This document shows positions 46,560 through 58,160 of a stretch of 64,000 nt of DNA, piece by piece. The position numbers were made by a program, and so were the translations under genes. Within the stretch, counting starts at the first letter, position 1. Each line of letters starts with the position of its first letter. The stretch is from Parelaphostrongylus tenuis. Lineage: Eukaryota; Nematoda; Chromadorea; Rhabditida; Metastrongylidae. The notes below the pieces were generated by a model. It saw only the letters and a list, made by a program, of their open reading frames with translations. It was not told the origin of the DNA and made no database searches. The stretch lies in assembly GCA_019055375.1 (NCBI GenBank), contig JAHQIW010004068.1, positions 26,376 to 90,375 on the forward strand. Reading direction: 5' to 3'.

Positions 46560-46800
46560 TTTTGCCTCGATCCGCCAAGTTTCCAATCTGGAAGTACCAT
46601 CCGTTTCATCCTCCAAAGCAACAATCAAATCTTCGCTGTTCAACTTTGTTGGACGTCCTGAACAAAGCCTATCTTCGAAGTCAGGATCTCCGGCATCAAA
46701 GTGCTGAAACTAGCGTCCAGAAGCAGATTTGTTTGTTGTGCCTTCCCCTTCAACTTCATCAATTTATAGACTGCTCGCAGTAAAAGCCCATTTCTCCAAT
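46560..46800 (-). pseudogene. Mariner transposase N-terminal relic
   Basis: The minus strand reads FDAGDPDFEDRLCSGRPTKL followed by NSEDLIVALEDETDGTSRL. This is the linker between the two helix-turn-helix motifs of mariner transposases ('F..GD..LED..RSGRP'). The first HTH is degenerate, the rest is lost, and there is no catalytic half. It is a copy of the same element as at 17,060-17,300. Confidence 0.75.
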
Positions 46801-47578
46801 AATAACACAATAAACACGGACTTCGATCGCATCGTTGAACAAGCTAAAGGCTTATAGCAAAGTGGAAGAAGAGGAACAATATTATCTGGACTTCAGTGGA
46901 AAAATCTTGCATAAGAAATGTAATATTCCAATGATACGGATGGCAGTTATCCCATGCTTATCAAATACCCCAGAACTTTTTTTCAAACTGGTACACAAAT
47001 TAAGACGAAGGCCAGTTGATGAAGTTATACTGTTTCATCTCTCTGACCCATCGCACACAGACGCATACTCAAGAAAAATGTGCTTGGAACGGGTAGCAAT
47101 GTGTGCACGAAAGAAAGCATAAGAAAAAATTTCTAAACATGGCTTGAAAATTAGCCATTTCTGATGGTTACGAAAGGAGCTCCTCGGAATGGATTTAGAG
47201 AGAAAGCGATAGTCAAACGAGCTCCAGAAAAAATGAGATCCCTATTATCCTACCCTGTTGACTTGGACAGCACGGTAGCGGTTATTGAATTAGCTCGAAT
47301 ACACTGGGACGGTGACTTGTCCGTAACTGATTATATGGCCCTTTGCAAAACGGAAAACTGCATAGCCTTCACCAACGACAAAAACGACGCCTACATGAAA
47401 ACTCATGCCTACAACTAATTTTTTTGTGAGATATACGGGGACGATCACATCGGCTGAATGGTAGCCACTCCGCGGCTGCTCCAATGGGCGCGCATAAGGA
47501 ATAACATAACCGATAAATATCCAACGTAACAATCACTATTCATGCAGAGACATTCATAGCAGCTGCACGAAAACGTTC
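46801..47578. other. Relic flank and unassigned sequence
   Basis: The segment at 46,800-46,980 matches 17,301-17,545. The plus-strand frames at 46,835-47,122 and 47,164-47,418 carry no recognised motif; the first lies partly in the repeat. Confidence 0.3.
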
Positions 47579-47586
47579 TTAAGATA

Positions 47587-47882
47587 AAGGATAAACTGTC
47601 GGCGTTAATCAATCCCTGAGGGATGCGCCATGCATTCGTCTTCAATTTTTAACTTCGTTTGAGGTGTTTGAATGCATATCTGGACTTTATGATGACTCAC
47701 GGTGGCCTCCTGCTGAACCGAGTCAGTGCTGCTCATCCTCCCAGACAAGTTTGAGACCAGTCTGGTACCAGTTTACCGACAGTGGAGGAATGGATACTTT
47801 GGTGAGCCATGAGAACAAGATCGAACCATTGACCTCGTCTGCGACGCAGGGCACCTCTAAACGCTGCGCCACATGCGCCTTT
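47587..47882 (-). repeat. SINE-A copy with short target duplication
   Basis: This is a full-length copy in minus orientation. TTAAGATA flanks both sides (47,579-47,586 and 47,883-47,890), which fits a target-site duplication. The plus strand ends with the complement of the head, 'gctgcgccacatgcgcc'. Confidence 0.85.
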
Positions 47883-47890
47883 TTAAGATA

Positions 47891-50705
47891 CTCGGAGAGG
47901 TACTGAGGATCCAAAATAAACCGCAAGGAGGATTTTTTTCTTGATTATGCTTGACCTTCTCCACATACTCCAGGCTGATTTTTCTGACCTGTAACAAGCA
48001 CATTCTTACTCGATCTTGAATTCGGTTCTGTTCTTTCTTGAATAATCGGTAGGCCTGAGGCAACTAGACATTTAATATTTCGGAAAGCAGCTTTTTGTTA
48101 TGAGATTTGAAATGGAGTTGCAAGTATTCTCGAAGGATTGCAAATTAGTTCGGCCTTTTTAGGCTATAAAAAGACGAAACTGCCAAAACACCAGTCATGT
48201 ATTTTTGCTGTGTTGTAAGAGTGATTCAGCAAGCACTGTTATTTACAGATTTCGAATCTGCCCGTCGAAGAAAACCATTTTCATTTGATCTAGCCAAGGT
48301 CATTAGATAAAGTTATAGGAACGATAAAACGGAAAACTGTTCATTAGGTCTCCTAATATATAAGTGACCATTCTCGCACAAAATTCTTCCAAAATCGCGA
48401 GTTCTCATCTTTTCACCACAACAGCTATAAAAAATTAAATTACTAATGTTAACTTACTATATTGAAGAGTTATCGATTGCCTGGCATCACATGCACTGTT
48501 TAACACCATTTTTGACAGTTTTCTTCTGTTTTCTAATTTACATCACTACGATGATTTTTTAGTATTTTACACAATTACATATCACAACGAAACAACTTAT
48601 AACATTATACTCTTTACACAAATAGTTGGTATAACGCCAACAACAGCATAAATACGCAGTGAAAGAGAGCTTTTTTTTCGTACATACGAGTCACATATGA
48701 CTTGCACATAAATGCATAAAAAAGTTCACGCTGTATCAAAAGCGATACTAAACAACTAGAATTTTATTCTGAAACAAAACTGGTCGAGCGGAGAGCGCGG
48801 CGGCTACAACGACGTTGTGGAAGTTTTCATTGAAATGTGGAAATGTTAAAATATGATAGAAGAGAGCTTGGTAGAGCCATCTGTAGCCGAACAATAGCGA
48901 TGCTTCCTCTTAAAAAATCTCCGGATTTTCAGGCAAAAGCACACAGGTACAAAGGCGCGAACTTTGCTTGCAAAAGTATAACATTATCCTTACTAGAACG
49001 TAGTAAAAAAGTCTTTTCACACAGCAAACTTAGTGGGAAAGTAGGCTTTCCTCAAGCTATTAAATGACTGCAGAAATACTTATGAAAAAGTAAGAAATGA
49101 AGTCTTACAACAGCCAGAATCAAGCTCCCTTTCACAACAATGTGCTTTTTTTCGTCGAGACATAGATGATTTTTAGATGCATGGGTATTCTCTTGTCTGT
49201 AAAACTCTTCAAAGAAATCCCTTGTGTTATATTCCTCATTAAGTACGATAATATTCAGTCAGTACCTCAGGTTACCAAACAAATTCCCATATTTCCATTG
49301 CAAGGCGTGATAATAAAAGCTCCCGCCACGCTGCTCCCCGTTCCACACACGCTGACTACGGTCTGGGTTATAAACAGTTCAGCGTGTTAGCGATCGCCGA
49401 TGTGCTCAGCAATTTTTACTGCCTTTCTGAACGAGTTGGACAAAAAGGGGGTCTACTCGTTATTTTTTATTTATAAATTTGCCAGCCCCTTTTCGAGAAA
49501 AGCAACATATAAAACTTAAGCGCATTCATTTTGATTAATTGCACAATCTCAGCATGTCAACTCCCATATGAATCATCAGCTTATTGGTGCTGTAATGATG
49601 CAATGAATATTGGCCAGCCAAAAATATGGTACTTTTCTGTTATCCTCCTTCATTTCCCGCGCTCGGAAAAACATCATTTTTCGATGGTTTTCAGAGATTG
49701 AGCAGTCCATAGCATAAGTCTGAAAAGATCTAAAAAGGGCTTTATTTCCAAAATCATCTCTTTTATGGACTAAAGTGGCAAAATAAGTATGCCCCCTCAC
49801 TGAAAATATTCTTTGCTCAACAAAGTTTTCCTTAGAACTTCGTGAGGTCATTCTGAGTTTAATCTCGTATATTCCAAGGACGTAAATAATTTTTAAAATG
49901 GACTTCATTTCAGCGTGGTAAACTCGAAAGAAGATTGGCTTGCGCAAATCTGATACCATAAAAAGCGCGATGGCTTAGCGGCTATGTTGCGAAATTCCTA
50001 TCCATATATACCTGTAAAGCACTGCGGTTTGGTGTCGGTGCTGCGCTAAGCAGAACTTAACAGGCTTTTGGCTGCTATGGCGTATTATTAAGTCCTGTTC
50101 ATAAGTCAATAATGATGCACATTAATGAGAGTGACGAAACTCAAGATATTGCATGGTTATTAGAGTCAAAAGAAAAAGCTTTGTTAAGCGAGAAATGTCT
50201 GATTGAGAAATATAATTCCCTTTACTGCTACACCGCAATAAAGTCATTTTAAAAATAGAATACATAATTAAATCCAAGGTTTGCATCATTAGTTATTCGC
50301 CAGAACATGAAAAGATAAATACTGTTGTTCTTGTCGAGGGATTAAAAAGAAAAGATGTGGATTACAGAGATGATCCAAATTTGCGAAACCCAATCTTCTT
50401 TTGATTGTCACGGCGCGTTAAAAAGTCCTTTAAAAAAACACACCCTTGGATTCTGCGAGATCTAAGCTATCGAATTACTACTGAAAGTCTGAAGAAAAGG
50501 TTTTGTTTCAGCAAGAAATTTTTTAATGAGGAGCATACTTTTACTTTGTTGTTACAACGCAGCAAGAAACCGCTTCGAAAATAAGTACATTTTTGAATTT
50601 TTTGAGATCAAGATATCGAGTGGATACTCAATTTTGAACATGCTATATGATTCATTTTCATGAGCACTAGAACTGAGAGCAGATAACGGAAATGGTTTAA
50701 AAATA
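47891..50705. other. Mostly unique stretch without a supportable gene
   Basis: A minus frame near 47,980-48,063 (AYRLFKKEQNRIQDRV) ends at a donor-like CAG|GTCAGA, but no partner exons were found. A 127-codon minus frame at 49,576-49,959 has no motif. 'gcgcgatggcttagcggcta' near 49,966 is tRNA-like in its first part only. Confidence 0.3.
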
Positions 50706-50711
50706 TTTATT
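50706..50711 (-). promoter_or_regulatory. Polyadenylation signal AATAAA
   Basis: AATAAA on the minus strand begins 23 bases after the stop codon of the gene at 50,734-53,782, which is a normal distance for nematode 3' ends. Confidence 0.6.
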
Positions 50712-50733
50712 TCACACGCAATACTGTCTAAGT

Positions 50734-50869
50734 TCAGCTTCCTCCAACAGTGGCAATGGCCGAGAAGAAGTACGATCGAAATGGACCCGATGCCAACAGT
50801 CGTGTGGCTCTGTTTAGTACACTTTCCCACATCGACTCTCGACCAATTTGCCATGATGATATTTGTGGT
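50734..50869 (-). CDS. Exon 5 of the secreted-protein gene, with +1 frameshift
   Basis: The acceptor TTGTGTAG precedes ACC ACA AAT. The frame reads TTNIIMANWSR, then one extra base near 50,836 shifts it. From ATG at 50,832 the frame reads MWESVLNRA and runs to TGA at 50,734. Both halves match the family's C-terminus, so the extra base is a mutation or a sequence error, not a misplaced exon. Confidence 0.85.
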
Positions 50870-53782
50870 CTACACAAAACTCTTTTATAAAAAGGAGCGA
50901 CTCTACATTAAAGAAAACTTTTCAAACCGTGAGAGTTCCTGAAATTGATGTGTAGTTGGACGACACAGGTGTTATTGTCACCTGGTCGTTTGTAGTGTCA
51001 CACTTCTTCATATTCTTAGTCGGTACAAGAGCGCATGTCGCGGTCACTGTATCGCCGACGATTATACAGTTTACTTTCTTGTCCTCGACTGCAAGAAACT
51101 ATGACTTTTGTGGAGAAACCTTGGATTCAGTTCCTTTTGGTAGCAAAGATTTTCAAACCTATCTCCTTCTACATTTTTCTTAAGTCAGAACGAGGTGTTA
51201 TAATATTCGTTATTCAAACCGCTGAGTTTCAGCAGTCTCGCCTTTTTCAGAGCTTGAAATGACTAAGTTACCCACAATACAATCAGTCAAGTACCTCCAT
51301 TATCTTTAGAAAAGCTCACCAGACCTAGACTGCAATCGCATCTAGCACAAAATCATCTTTGAACATATTCGCGCTTTTTATATGTCTTCCACTGCATAAC
51401 TGAAGTGGAATCACCGGAAGAAGATCACATGGACTCGTAATGCATCATACCCATCATACAACAGCCTTATTTACTGGTCCATATTACGCGTTATTGCGAG
51501 AAATTCTCCCTGCTGTTTAGAGCTAGATTGGTCGTATAATTCAAAACGCTTCTAGAGTCTTTCGCACTGATATTTTGTGTTTCATGTGCTAGGATGATGA
51601 CTTCTATGTCAAAATTCACTCCGTCACGCGTCTGTGCACTATGCGTGCGTAGCGATATGTTTGCTATGATGTTACTTTTTTCAGTGGGCTTTCTTCCATG
51701 CGGGCACAAAGTGGGCTAACCTTTCCACCATATATTTTCGTCACACGCTTTGTAAGAGATTAGGTAAACTGTTCCTACGCTCATGTAATAACCTCCTCTG
51801 CCGTTAGAGCATACTTGGCATTGGTTCGTTGCACAAAGACGGTCATATAATTGGTTACGAACTAATCGGTGCCTCAAAGTGTCCGGTGGTATTTCAATGA
51901 TAGCGCCATTTCGCCCCTTTCTTATTTTTTTCAACGAGAACTTTCCTTAAAGAGTGTTAGTAATCATTCAAAAGCGTAATTCTCTAGATAGCGCAAATTG
52001 TAGCCGATTTTTGAAATAGCCACTTTATGCGAACGTCAATTCTATGTGAAATCAAGTTTTGCATCGACAGCTTAATTCAACCACTACTTCGCTGAAAGCA
52101 CGATAGAAACATGGATGTGTAGGGAAAATCCTGTAGTATTAGAGTCAGACGTTTATTTCTGGAGCTTTCTTTCAGAACGGGAGAGCATTCCCTCCACAAA
52201 ACTTACAAAATTACACTTCCACAAAGGGGCATCGGTCAATGATAGCTGCAACTCCCTGCCCTCATCAACTCCGCAGCCCGCAAATTGGCCAAAAAGCACA
52301 TACTCGCGCATGTGAATCCATCTCATTTTCCTTGTTACACCGCAGAGAAATAATCTCTCCAGAAATAAGCACAGCGCTGGAATCCTTAGATCTTACGCAG
52401 TCGAATGATTGTCAATAGTGTAAAAAAGGCCTCTGTCTTGCGAGGAAAATGCGTGTGTGAAACACAAATGTTTTTCTTCCATTGAAGCGTTATCGTAAGG
52501 ACTTTTTCAAAAATGATCACGTATCGCATTGGCCAGGGATTCAAAATTCCAAAAGATCACTAGTAATCTCTATAAAATTTCTTGTCTTACGGAAGAGATA
52601 GGCTTAGAAATCTGTGCTATCAAACAGAAGTACCAAATCTTCTTTTATTACAACGAAAAAAAAATTGGGAAAAAGCTTTAAAATAGTTTGAGTGAAGATT
52701 TTTTCAATCAAACCCTTTCAAATCATCACCTGATACATTGATTACAATATCGTTTTTGAGATTCGGTATGAAAAACTCTTTTGATGAACGCTATGGGTCT
52801 TATAGTTTTGAATTTTAGCGTTTTTTCAACAAATTTCCTCATATTCTAGGGCATTTTCCAAATACATTTTTGTAGATCGCTTCCTTCGAGCTACAGAGTA
52901 CACATTTCTGCCTTCGAAAGTCTTGTTGTACTCTTCTTCAAAGTCTTTTAAATAGACATTGATTGCGGAAGACCCACGTTCTTCGCCCAGTTTGAGAAGT
53001 TTTTGGCACAGTAACGGTTCGTAAGTGACGCTGACAGTAAGTTGGTCCAAGATGCTCGATATTATAGCATCAGGTAAGAGTGCACTGCGAGCCTGGCGCT
53101 CGAGAACATCTAAAACCTACAAACAAATGTCTTCATTGCTTCGAAGAGCGAGTTTAGAAGTGACTTTAACCAGATTATGCTAAGCTATTTAATCATGTCA
53201 GCTCTAGGAGACGGCTCTTTTCATCAGAAGGTTTGAGCTCACCAACTTTGCCTTCTTAGAGTTTCCAAAAATAATACAACACTTGTAGTTTATTAGATGG
53301 CTTACTGTTTGCATTACAAGACGTTGTACAAAGGACTGAGCTTGCCGCTTGTTAGCTGCAACGTTAGGGACTTGAGTGACCACGGACGCATCAGTGTAAA
53401 CCATCGCAACTGGCAAACTGAAGCCAGAGACAGTGAAGCTCCTTGTGCGTGCTGCAAGAGTTGTGCATCGCTTGTAAAGTGTAATTAAAAGCTGAATTAC
53501 CATGTGTAATTATTTTTCTAGATATGTTGACTATATGAAGAATCAAAATTCTTACATCACAAGGTTTGTATCGAAACCACCCTTGAAAAACTGATGATGT
53601 TCAAGTTATATTAATTTCCATCAGAATTCATAAACCGATATGTAACATAGAAATAATGCGTAATAGGGAAAAACTTTTTGTTTACTACCTTGACTGGCGG
53701 GCATTACTCCACACCCCAGTGTCGTTGATGAGATTGTAACCAGCAGGGGAATCAAGAAGATATCTGTTGCAAATCTCTCCAT
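50734..53782 (-). CDS. Nematode secreted-protein family gene, five exons, one frameshift
   Basis: Exons are 53,689-53,782, 53,306-53,451, 52,978-53,116, 50,928-51,088 and 50,734-50,869; introns are 237, 189, 1,889 and 58 bases. The joined product is about 223 residues. It begins with a signal peptide of about 23 residues and a mature start CGVMPAS, then TRSFTVSGFSLPVAMVYT, RLVMQT/VLDVLERQARSALLPDA, CIIVGDTVTATC, SISGTLT/TTNIIMANWSR and finally MWESVLNRATRLLASGPF to TVGGS. I recall this pattern as a conserved, uncharacterised secreted family of nematodes (I believe C. elegans ZK970.7 is a member; unverified). Function is unknown. Phases agree at all junctions. The exon 3 donor (GTGGGT) is weak. 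One extra G in exon 5 breaks the frame. The strand and reading are well supported; whether it is functional is open. Confidence 0.85.
50928..51088 (-). CDS. Exon 4 of the secreted-protein gene
   Basis: The acceptor is TTTCTTGCAG. The exon carries three cysteines (VNCIIV, ATCAL, KKCDT) and ends SNYTSISGTLT at a GTTTGA donor. It starts with two bases of a split codon, which matches the one base left by exon 3. Confidence 0.85.
51491..51934 (-). other. Long intronic open frame with a single in-frame stop
   Basis: Within intron 3 the minus strand is open from the edge of the R3 element for 145 codons, apart from one TAG at 51,716. It includes CATNQCQVCSNGRGGYYMSV, then GTVYLISYKACDENIWW before the stop, and GVNFDIEVI after it. 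The first part could be the end and the second the start of an NTR-like domain, but this is weak. Equally it may be chance or an exon fragment of another gene. Confidence 0.25.
51935..52605. mobile_element. R3 TIR element in intron 3
   Basis: The left end 'gttagtaatcattcaaaagc' and right end 'ccaaaagatcactagtaatc...tcttgtcttacgg' are inverted. Internal 'ctccagaaataagcacagcgctgg' and 'gcagtcgaatgattg' correspond to R3 sequence in reverse, so this copy is oriented opposite to most others. It has no SINE-A. Confidence 0.6.
52826..52975 (-). other. In-frame extension of exon 3 resembling a cathepsin propeptide (I29) segment
   Basis: If the weak exon 3 donor is not used, the frame continues for 50 codons to TGA. 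It reads YLKDFEEEYNKTF and later RRKRSTKMYLENALEYEEI. This resembles the 'F..Y.K.Y...R...F..N...I' pattern of I29 inhibitor domains. It might be an alternative short isoform, a fused exon relic or chance. No C1 peptidase domain follows. Confidence 0.3.
52978..53116 (-). CDS. Exon 3 of the secreted-protein gene
   Basis: The acceptor is TTTGTTTGTAG. It reads VLDVLERQARSALLPDAIIS and then VTYEPLLCQKLL, and ends one base into a codon at C|GTGGGT. The sequence is among the most conserved parts of the family. Confidence 0.85.
53306..53451 (-). CDS. Exon 2 of the secreted-protein gene
   Basis: The acceptor is CTCTTGCAG and the donor ACA|GTAAGC is close to consensus. It reads TRSFTVSGFSLPVAMVYT, then VPNVAANKRQAQSFVQRLVM. 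The two leading bases complete the codon begun in exon 1. Confidence 0.88.
53689..53782 (-). CDS. Exon 1 of the secreted-protein gene (start and signal peptide)
   Basis: ATG at 53,782 opens MERFATDIFLIPLLVTISST, a typical signal peptide with likely cleavage before CGVMPAS. It ends CAA G|GTAGTA. A TACTTTAG about 26 bases upstream could be a spliced-leader acceptor. Confidence 0.85.
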
Positions 53783-53789
53783 TGTTTGA

Positions 53790-56700
53790 CAGAATTTTTT
53801 TATCCTCTAAAGTACTAAGCAATGAGGACAAATTCTCCACTATCTATATCACATCATTCCGAATGCAGCAATTGGTTCGAACTTATACATGATGATGTTG
53901 ATGTAAGATTTCTTTGAGCTTTTCGACATCTTTAGGAGGTTTGAGATCGCTCGATTCAAAGCGAAATCTTCCAAACTAAGTTTTTTACTATTCTGTTTAG
54001 AAAAGGCTTAGAAAAACGTTAGTGTAGTTAACTCGTGTAAATTTTTTGAAGAAAGAGGGGTACGTAAAAGTTAACAGCCTAAGCAGAAATTCTAGTGAAT
54101 ACGCCAAGTCGTCCTGTGTTATGTATTAAATGCGGTTCCGCCTTCTCTCTAATGCCGCGCCATAGAATCACGACTTCTTCGGAAATGAAACATTAATTTC
54201 GTTGCAGAACTCTGAAGATACAACTACGCTCCAAGGATTCGAAGAGAATGCGAAACATATTCATGCATTACAAAAAAATAGAATGTAGAAAGTATCTGTC
54301 GCAATGCCAGAGAAAATGATTCTCACACATGTATTGTGCACAAATTGAGCTCATCGAAAAGTTTTTTGCGCATCGAACGATATATAATTTGTCTACACAG
54401 TCTGAACAGTGAAACCGTCTAGAGAAGAAATTCCTTTGCTGCTCCACTTCCACTAAAAATTGCTTTTGAGGCACACCTCACATAGCGAACGGAATAAGAT
54501 ATCATTTGGCAGGCTTTGGATGGGTGGTTTTGAAGCAACCGCCGTAAAGCCCAAACTTGCATTTAAGTGCCTACCACTAGATTCCGTTCGACGGAGTAGT
54601 TTTGAGAAGCAAGACGTTTCAAAATGTGCCTTCAAATTGAGCAAACTCTGCAAATTTTCTTCACATTGCATTGTTACCAGTTTTACCGTCACAATTCCTT
54701 ATGCTGCCGCATATGTGGGTGAATTATCCTGATGTGGAAGAAGATTACTTCGACCACTAATCTATCTTTTACTTAAGCTTGATTGATGTACAAATAAACT
54801 TCTCCGATGCTTTTGAAAATGAGGCAAAACTTCCTCTAGAATCTATTATTTGGCAACAAATTTCAAAACGGGGCGAAACTGCGATTGCTAAACTTCAGTG
54901 TTCTCATTAGTCTCTCCCATTTTGTGTGTCTACAATCTCGTCTTGTCCGATGAAGGACATGACAGGTATTCAAAATAAGGACTCTAACACTGCTTCAAAG
55001 ACGGATTCAGAGACAGGTGGGAAAATCAGATGTCACTTCGAAATCATCACTTTAATCAAACGAAAAGTAAATCGTGTCAGAGTTGGTGATAAGAAAAGCG
55101 TTTGCATTATGGCAACAAGTTTGATCTGAAGGACAAGATTGGCACAGTTTGTACAATTGGCAGTATATCTAGGAGAAAGTGAACTGGACCGTTTTAGAAA
55201 AATAACTGGCGAGTTTTTTTCGTGGCTTATTCAAACTATCTAAGTTTCTCATAAGGGGTGATGTTGTTCATGGAACATCGCTAACTTCTTCCGATTTCTC
55301 AAATATTAAGCAAAACAAAATCTGTTATTGTATATTTGTACAATGAGATCATTCCATTTGCGTGGCAGTCATAAGTTCTCTCATCACGTTTCTTCAGATA
55401 CTATGAAAAGGACCATCTAAGAATTCCGAAATGCTATTTTCTTGTAGTAAGAAATTATTTGTATCATTTCGTGCCTTGGGTTTTTGGGAGAAATCAGTAT
55501 ACTGAACGCCATAGTAAACATCCTTCAATTACCTACTTTTAGGAGTACACATCCCTCCTATTATAAGGGCGAGTCTCCGTGGAGATACAATTTGAATCAA
55601 TTGCAGGTGAAGAATTGTAATTGAAAGCTTCTACATGTCCATCTGGGTGGCAATGCACTTTCTAAACGAGGAAGAAAAACTTCATTTCAATTCTAGCGTA
55701 TTGCCCAGAAATGTTTAAACACAATAATGCTACATTGTGTGATTCGTGAATGACAAATAGAAAGCATTGTCACCGCTGTGGAATCATCGGCCTCCGTCAT
55801 GACTTCCCTATGAGCACCGTGTGTAGCTGAATTAGGGTTTTCTTGCTGTAAAGATTCCGCGTTTGCACCAGCTTTGCGCTTTAGGAAATCCGTGTCGTTT
55901 TACATGGATTGCTGAGGCCAATATCAGTTCAGCTATAGCATTTTTTTTGCTTTCTCGATGCAGCACTGTGGTAAGAAGATTAAATCTACCCACTGCTTTT
56001 ATAAGAGTGTTTTCCTGTATATCGTGTGAATAGAGTCTTTTCACAACGCCATCATATGTGGATTGTTGTCTGAGTGGCATCGGTTCACTGCGCGTTGCTA
56101 AAAATCTAAAAAAGGTCAACTCTAAGCACACTGCTTCATTCGTACGTTACCTCAACCTATTCGTTTCGTCTCACTTTGAAGGCCATTAAGGCTAATATCT
56201 CAATATGGCACTTACTTTGGACGCTTGACTCCAGTCCTGCGGTTTTGATGAGGGCCAAAACGTTGAAATATTAGCCGTAATGAAAGTTTATCTAAGTAAG
56301 ATCATCATTAAGTTAGAATATTGGTAACTCATTTAGTGTTTGATAAAATAAGAATTAAACGTTGTGAATTGTTAAAAACTATAAATGCGATGTGATAACA
56401 TCGGCAGGACCTAATTTGTAATTCCACGACCGCTCAAATGCACTCCAACTATCTAACCATTACATAGTGACAGATCTGATCCATCGCACATGTTTATTCA
56501 CCAAAGACAATGACATAGGCGTGTCATTTGAGAAATACCTTACGCTTAGAGCTCCACAAACGCAGACTTAAATTATCTGGAAAGCTTCTATGTCTCTCTC
56601 GAGCGAGTGGTACTGCACGAACACCTTGAAGAATGCCACATCTAACTCGATATTATGAGTGTGTCAACGAGAATTCGGCTGAGCTGGAACGTAAAATAAT

Positions 56701-58015
56701 ATGTTTTTGCTGCTCATGGAAAGACAAGTTGAAGACGTAGTCAGCGCTGTTAAATCATCAGCACTCCCACAAGAAGTTTATAAGTGCCGAATATGGTTAG
56801 AATAAGTAGCTCCACTTGGTTTTATTTTGATTGCCGAGCGACGAACATCCATGCTGTGACGTAATCCCATCTAGCTCATTACCTACTATGTGGTCAGTGA
56901 ATTTCCAACAGGCAGGAAAAAGCATAGTACCGGTGTTCTCATGCGAACTGAAGTTGCTCGATGTAATGTGGAAAAGCTTTGAAGATTAGAATTGAAAACA
57001 CAGTAGTGGTTCTAGGAAAGCAATAACATCACGGTAATCATTATGACTGTGGCCTGATCAAATCAAGGGCTTCAATTTCTGTATTGAGTTATCAAGAAAT
57101 GTTGCTGAACTTTTTTCGGTTTTTTTCCATTATTTGTAGTGCATTTGTTTTTTGTTTTTACCACCGTTAAAGCAGTTATTCTTTCGGTTATCTTGATATA
57201 TAACAAGTATCGTGAAAAATCACGTTATTGTAATATAAGAAAAGTCATAGCTGAGTTTTCATCGAGATTGTTTCTTTACTAATTAAACCTTTAGTATTCC
57301 AGCATAATAAAAACCGTTTCAAAGTTGGTTTAAGCGTGTGAGAAAATTCAAATATAATTAATTCCAGCCGACTGGCCAATTTTGAGAGCAGCTTTTGATA
57401 AAGAGTTCAAACCTTTTTCATATCAAAAGTTTTATCTTTTACCTTCTGTCAATGCTTGGTAAGTCGACTAGATGGTATGCACTTCGCTTTCTCATCTAGA
57501 TTTTTTTGGGGGGGGGGCGGGCAATACGCCCAATTTAGTGTAAGAACTAATAAGCGCCACTCCCTTTTTACCCCCGCCGATTTGAATGTGGAAGGCTGTT
57601 TGACATGAACTAGTCTCTACGGCAAAGCACTATTTTTTTGGTTATAAGTGGAATACTCTTTTTTGTGTGAATTCTCCACCCGGTGTTATGTCAACATAGA
57701 TTATTGAAGTTGTCATGCCTGCGATTGACGCCGACTGTCTTATTAACCTCAGGCATGCTTGCATATATAGTCGCGCCGATTTTGTTCTTTGAGCCCAAAC
57801 ACGAGTTGTTTAAAATTAATTTTTACTCAAACAGCTGACTGTTTCGGGCAGTTCGCGCTTCTTCAGAGCCTGGAAAGGTTTCCAAATTGTGTGCAATCGT
57901 CACACTAATTCAGTATCAATAATACTTGACGCTCCATTAGCTATCTTCAGTGTAAGTATAGATCACCAGTGACACGCTAGATTTGGCAGTCTCATCAAGG
58001 CATCAAGAATCAACT
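53790..58015. other. Mostly unique, gene-poor stretch
   Basis: A minus frame at 55,832-56,110 follows a strong acceptor-like TTTTTAG and runs 85 codons (ATRSEPMPLRQQSTYDGVV onward), but has no known motif. The block at 54,453-54,692 is open on both strands without resemblance to a family. A G tract of 10 lies at 57,508-57,517. Otherwise nothing is recognised. Confidence 0.3.
56190..56276. repeat. Short hairpin (MITE-like) element
   Basis: GGCTAATATCTCAA (from 56,190) is inverted as TTGAAATATTAGCC (ending 56,276) around a GC-richer centre, 'ccagtcctgcggttttgatgagg'. Confidence 0.45.
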
Positions 58016-58019
58016 CTCA

Positions 58020-58160
58020 ACAATACTCACCCTGGGGGCGCTGTGGGTTGATATGTTTCGGCGCCGATTAGGACTGAAGTGGTAGACTAAACTACGGGCC
58101 AAGAGAGTATCGGCATAGGCTTGTTAATGCATACCCTAGCCCATCCATCAAAAACAGCAG
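58020..58160. repeat. GC-rich repeat-like block
   Basis: The block 'ctgggggcgctgtgggttg' to 'ccctagcccatccatc' stands out in base composition from its AT-rich flanks and resembles dispersed nematode repeats. There is no second copy in this window. Confidence 0.25.

Noticed and set aside
47664..47906. Open frames over the SINE-A at 47.6 kb on both strands
   Set aside because: They are frames through the SINE body; the same frames break in other copies.
49576..49959. 127-codon minus-strand frame as a gene
   Set aside because: No recognised domain, signal peptide or splice context. It lies downstream of the secreted-protein gene but past its polyadenylation signal.
49962..50045. tRNA-Ser or tRNA-Leu gene
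   Set aside because: The first 20 bases resemble one, but no B box or closing acceptor stem follows.
52000..52820. Cathepsin (C1) peptidase domain downstream of the I29-like segment
   Set aside because: No active-site Cys motif (GSCWAF type) appears in the minus strand; the region is an R3 element and unique sequence.
54453..54732. Gene at a block open on both strands
   Set aside because: Neither peptide resembles a family and no splice sites join it to other exons.
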